Part shown: in pieces, positions 5,443 to 6,005 of the stretch | Position numbering within the stretch: the first letter of the stretch is position 1 | Layout of the letters: each line of letters opens with the position of its first letter | Assembly: GCA_030526765.1 (NCBI GenBank) | Contig: JAUNCB010000078.1 | Span: forward strand, 1 to 6,005 | Source: Bacillota bacterium | GTDB lineage: Bacteria; Bacillota; Clostridia; Lachnospirales; Anaerotignaceae | Length of the DNA stretch: 6,005 bases | Direction of reading: 5' to 3' | Made by a program: the position numbers and the translations under genes | The notes under the pieces: generated by a model | Seen by the model: only the letters and a program-made list of their open reading frames with translations | Databases searched by the model: none | Told to the model about the DNA's origin: nothing

Positions 5443-6005
5443 ATGAAAACACATCTTAGAGTTCTTGCAATCGTAGTATTTATATTGGTAATCGGCTGCG
5501 GAACAGCATCTGCTTACAGCAAAACGAATATGCAATCTGTTGTCATCAATGTAGACGGCGCTCCCAGAATGGTAAACACAGACAAAACCACTGTCGGCGC
5601 ACTGCTGGAAGATCTGGATGACACACTGAACACAGACTATATCTTAAATGATGCGGAAGAAAGCGACCCCATCGAAGCTATGATGACTATCTCCCTGACC
5701 TCTGTCACAGAAAAGATTGTAGCAGAAACAAAATCCATTCCCTACGAAACCATCGAACGCCCCAACGCAAAAATGCAGATCGGCACAACAAAGGTGGTAC
5801 AGGAAGGGATCGACGGCGTTTCCTCTCTCATCAGCAAGGAAATCTATCACGGCGGCAAAAAAGTAGACTCCACCTTCGTGGAGGAAAAAATCACAACACC
5901 CGTCCAGAATAAAATCGTAGAATTCGGCACAACAGGCATCATAAACGGTCATGCATATACCAAACAGATCAGCGCCAAGTTAACTGCCTACACACCATAC
6001 GATCC
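5443..6005 (+). CDS. yabE: YabE/RpfB-like cell-wall protein: DUF348, G5 and start of 3D domain (3' end outside the window)
   Basis: The sequence shows 187 codons from ATG at 5443, set by AAGGAGG at 5431-5437. Residues 1-24 are an export signal: a basic start (KTHLR), a hydrophobic core, and either a lipobox ending at C19 (LVIGC) or a signal peptidase I site after A24 (TASA). Residues about 33-83 fit DUF348, starting VVINVDG and containing TTVGALLEDL. Residues about 85-160 fit a G5 domain, with VVQEGIDG and a closing VEFGTTG. From residue 178 AKLTAYTPYDP opens a 3D domain, the double-psi barrel fold of MltA and Rpf/Sps-type muralytic factors. Related proteins act outside the membrane on peptidoglycan and in exit from dormancy. 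B. subtilis yabE also follows the TatD gene, supporting the name; rnmV and ksgA would be expected next. It has its own promoter and a long leader. The catalytic part of the 3D domain is not visible. Confidence 0.9.
   Translation, partial: MKTHLRVLAIVVFILVIGCGTASAYSKTNMQSVVINVDGAPRMVNTDKTTVGALLEDLDDTLNTDYILNDAEESDPIEAMMTISLTSVTEKIVAETKSIPYETIERPNAKMQIGTTKVVQEGIDGVSSLISKEIYHGGKKVDSTFVEEKITTPVQNKIVEFGTTGIINGHAYTKQISAKLTAYTPYD

Overview
The window looks like a chromosomal housekeeping region from a low-to-mid GC Firmicute, most likely class Clostridia and plausibly Lachnospirales. The evidence is the strong AGGAGG ribosome binding sites, TTG and GTG starts, sigma-A type promoters, a T-box riboswitch and the gene order metG - tatD - yabE-like. 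The same order is known from Bacillus subtilis, where rnmV and ksgA follow. I cannot name a genus from the sequence alone. I see no transposase, integrase, CRISPR array, tRNA or rRNA gene.

Left part (1-1225, minus strand): the first 408 codons of a cardiolipin synthase with two N-terminal membrane segments and two phospholipase D (HKD) motifs. The second motif is cut by the window edge. It has a well-formed sigma-A promoter at 1286-1314 and faces away from the rest of the window. The divergent spacer (1226-1452) holds A-tracts phased at the helical repeat and a compact set of competing inverted repeats.

Middle part (1453-1935, plus): a single-gene unit for a 160-residue membrane-anchored protein of unknown function. 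It starts at TTG and ends at a clear intrinsic terminator.

Right part (2005-6005, plus): a consensus promoter, then a methionine T-box leader with an AUG specifier, an antiterminator and an 11-bp terminator. Next come metG (methionyl-tRNA synthetase, 665 aa, GTG start) and, 8 nt later, tatD (metal-dependent DNase family). The T-box probably sets expression of both according to tRNA-Met charging. A 333-bp spacer follows with its own promoter, an early terminator-like hairpin and a GC-rich structured leader. It leads into a secreted or lipid-anchored protein with DUF348, G5 and the start of a 3D domain (YabE/RpfB-like cell-wall factor), cut by the window end.

The most unusual points are in the untranslated parts: the long leader of the yabE-like gene with a possible coupled 26-codon ORF, the overlapping hairpins in front of the unknown gene, and a T-box bulge that departs from the usual sequence. 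The genes themselves are mostly ordinary.
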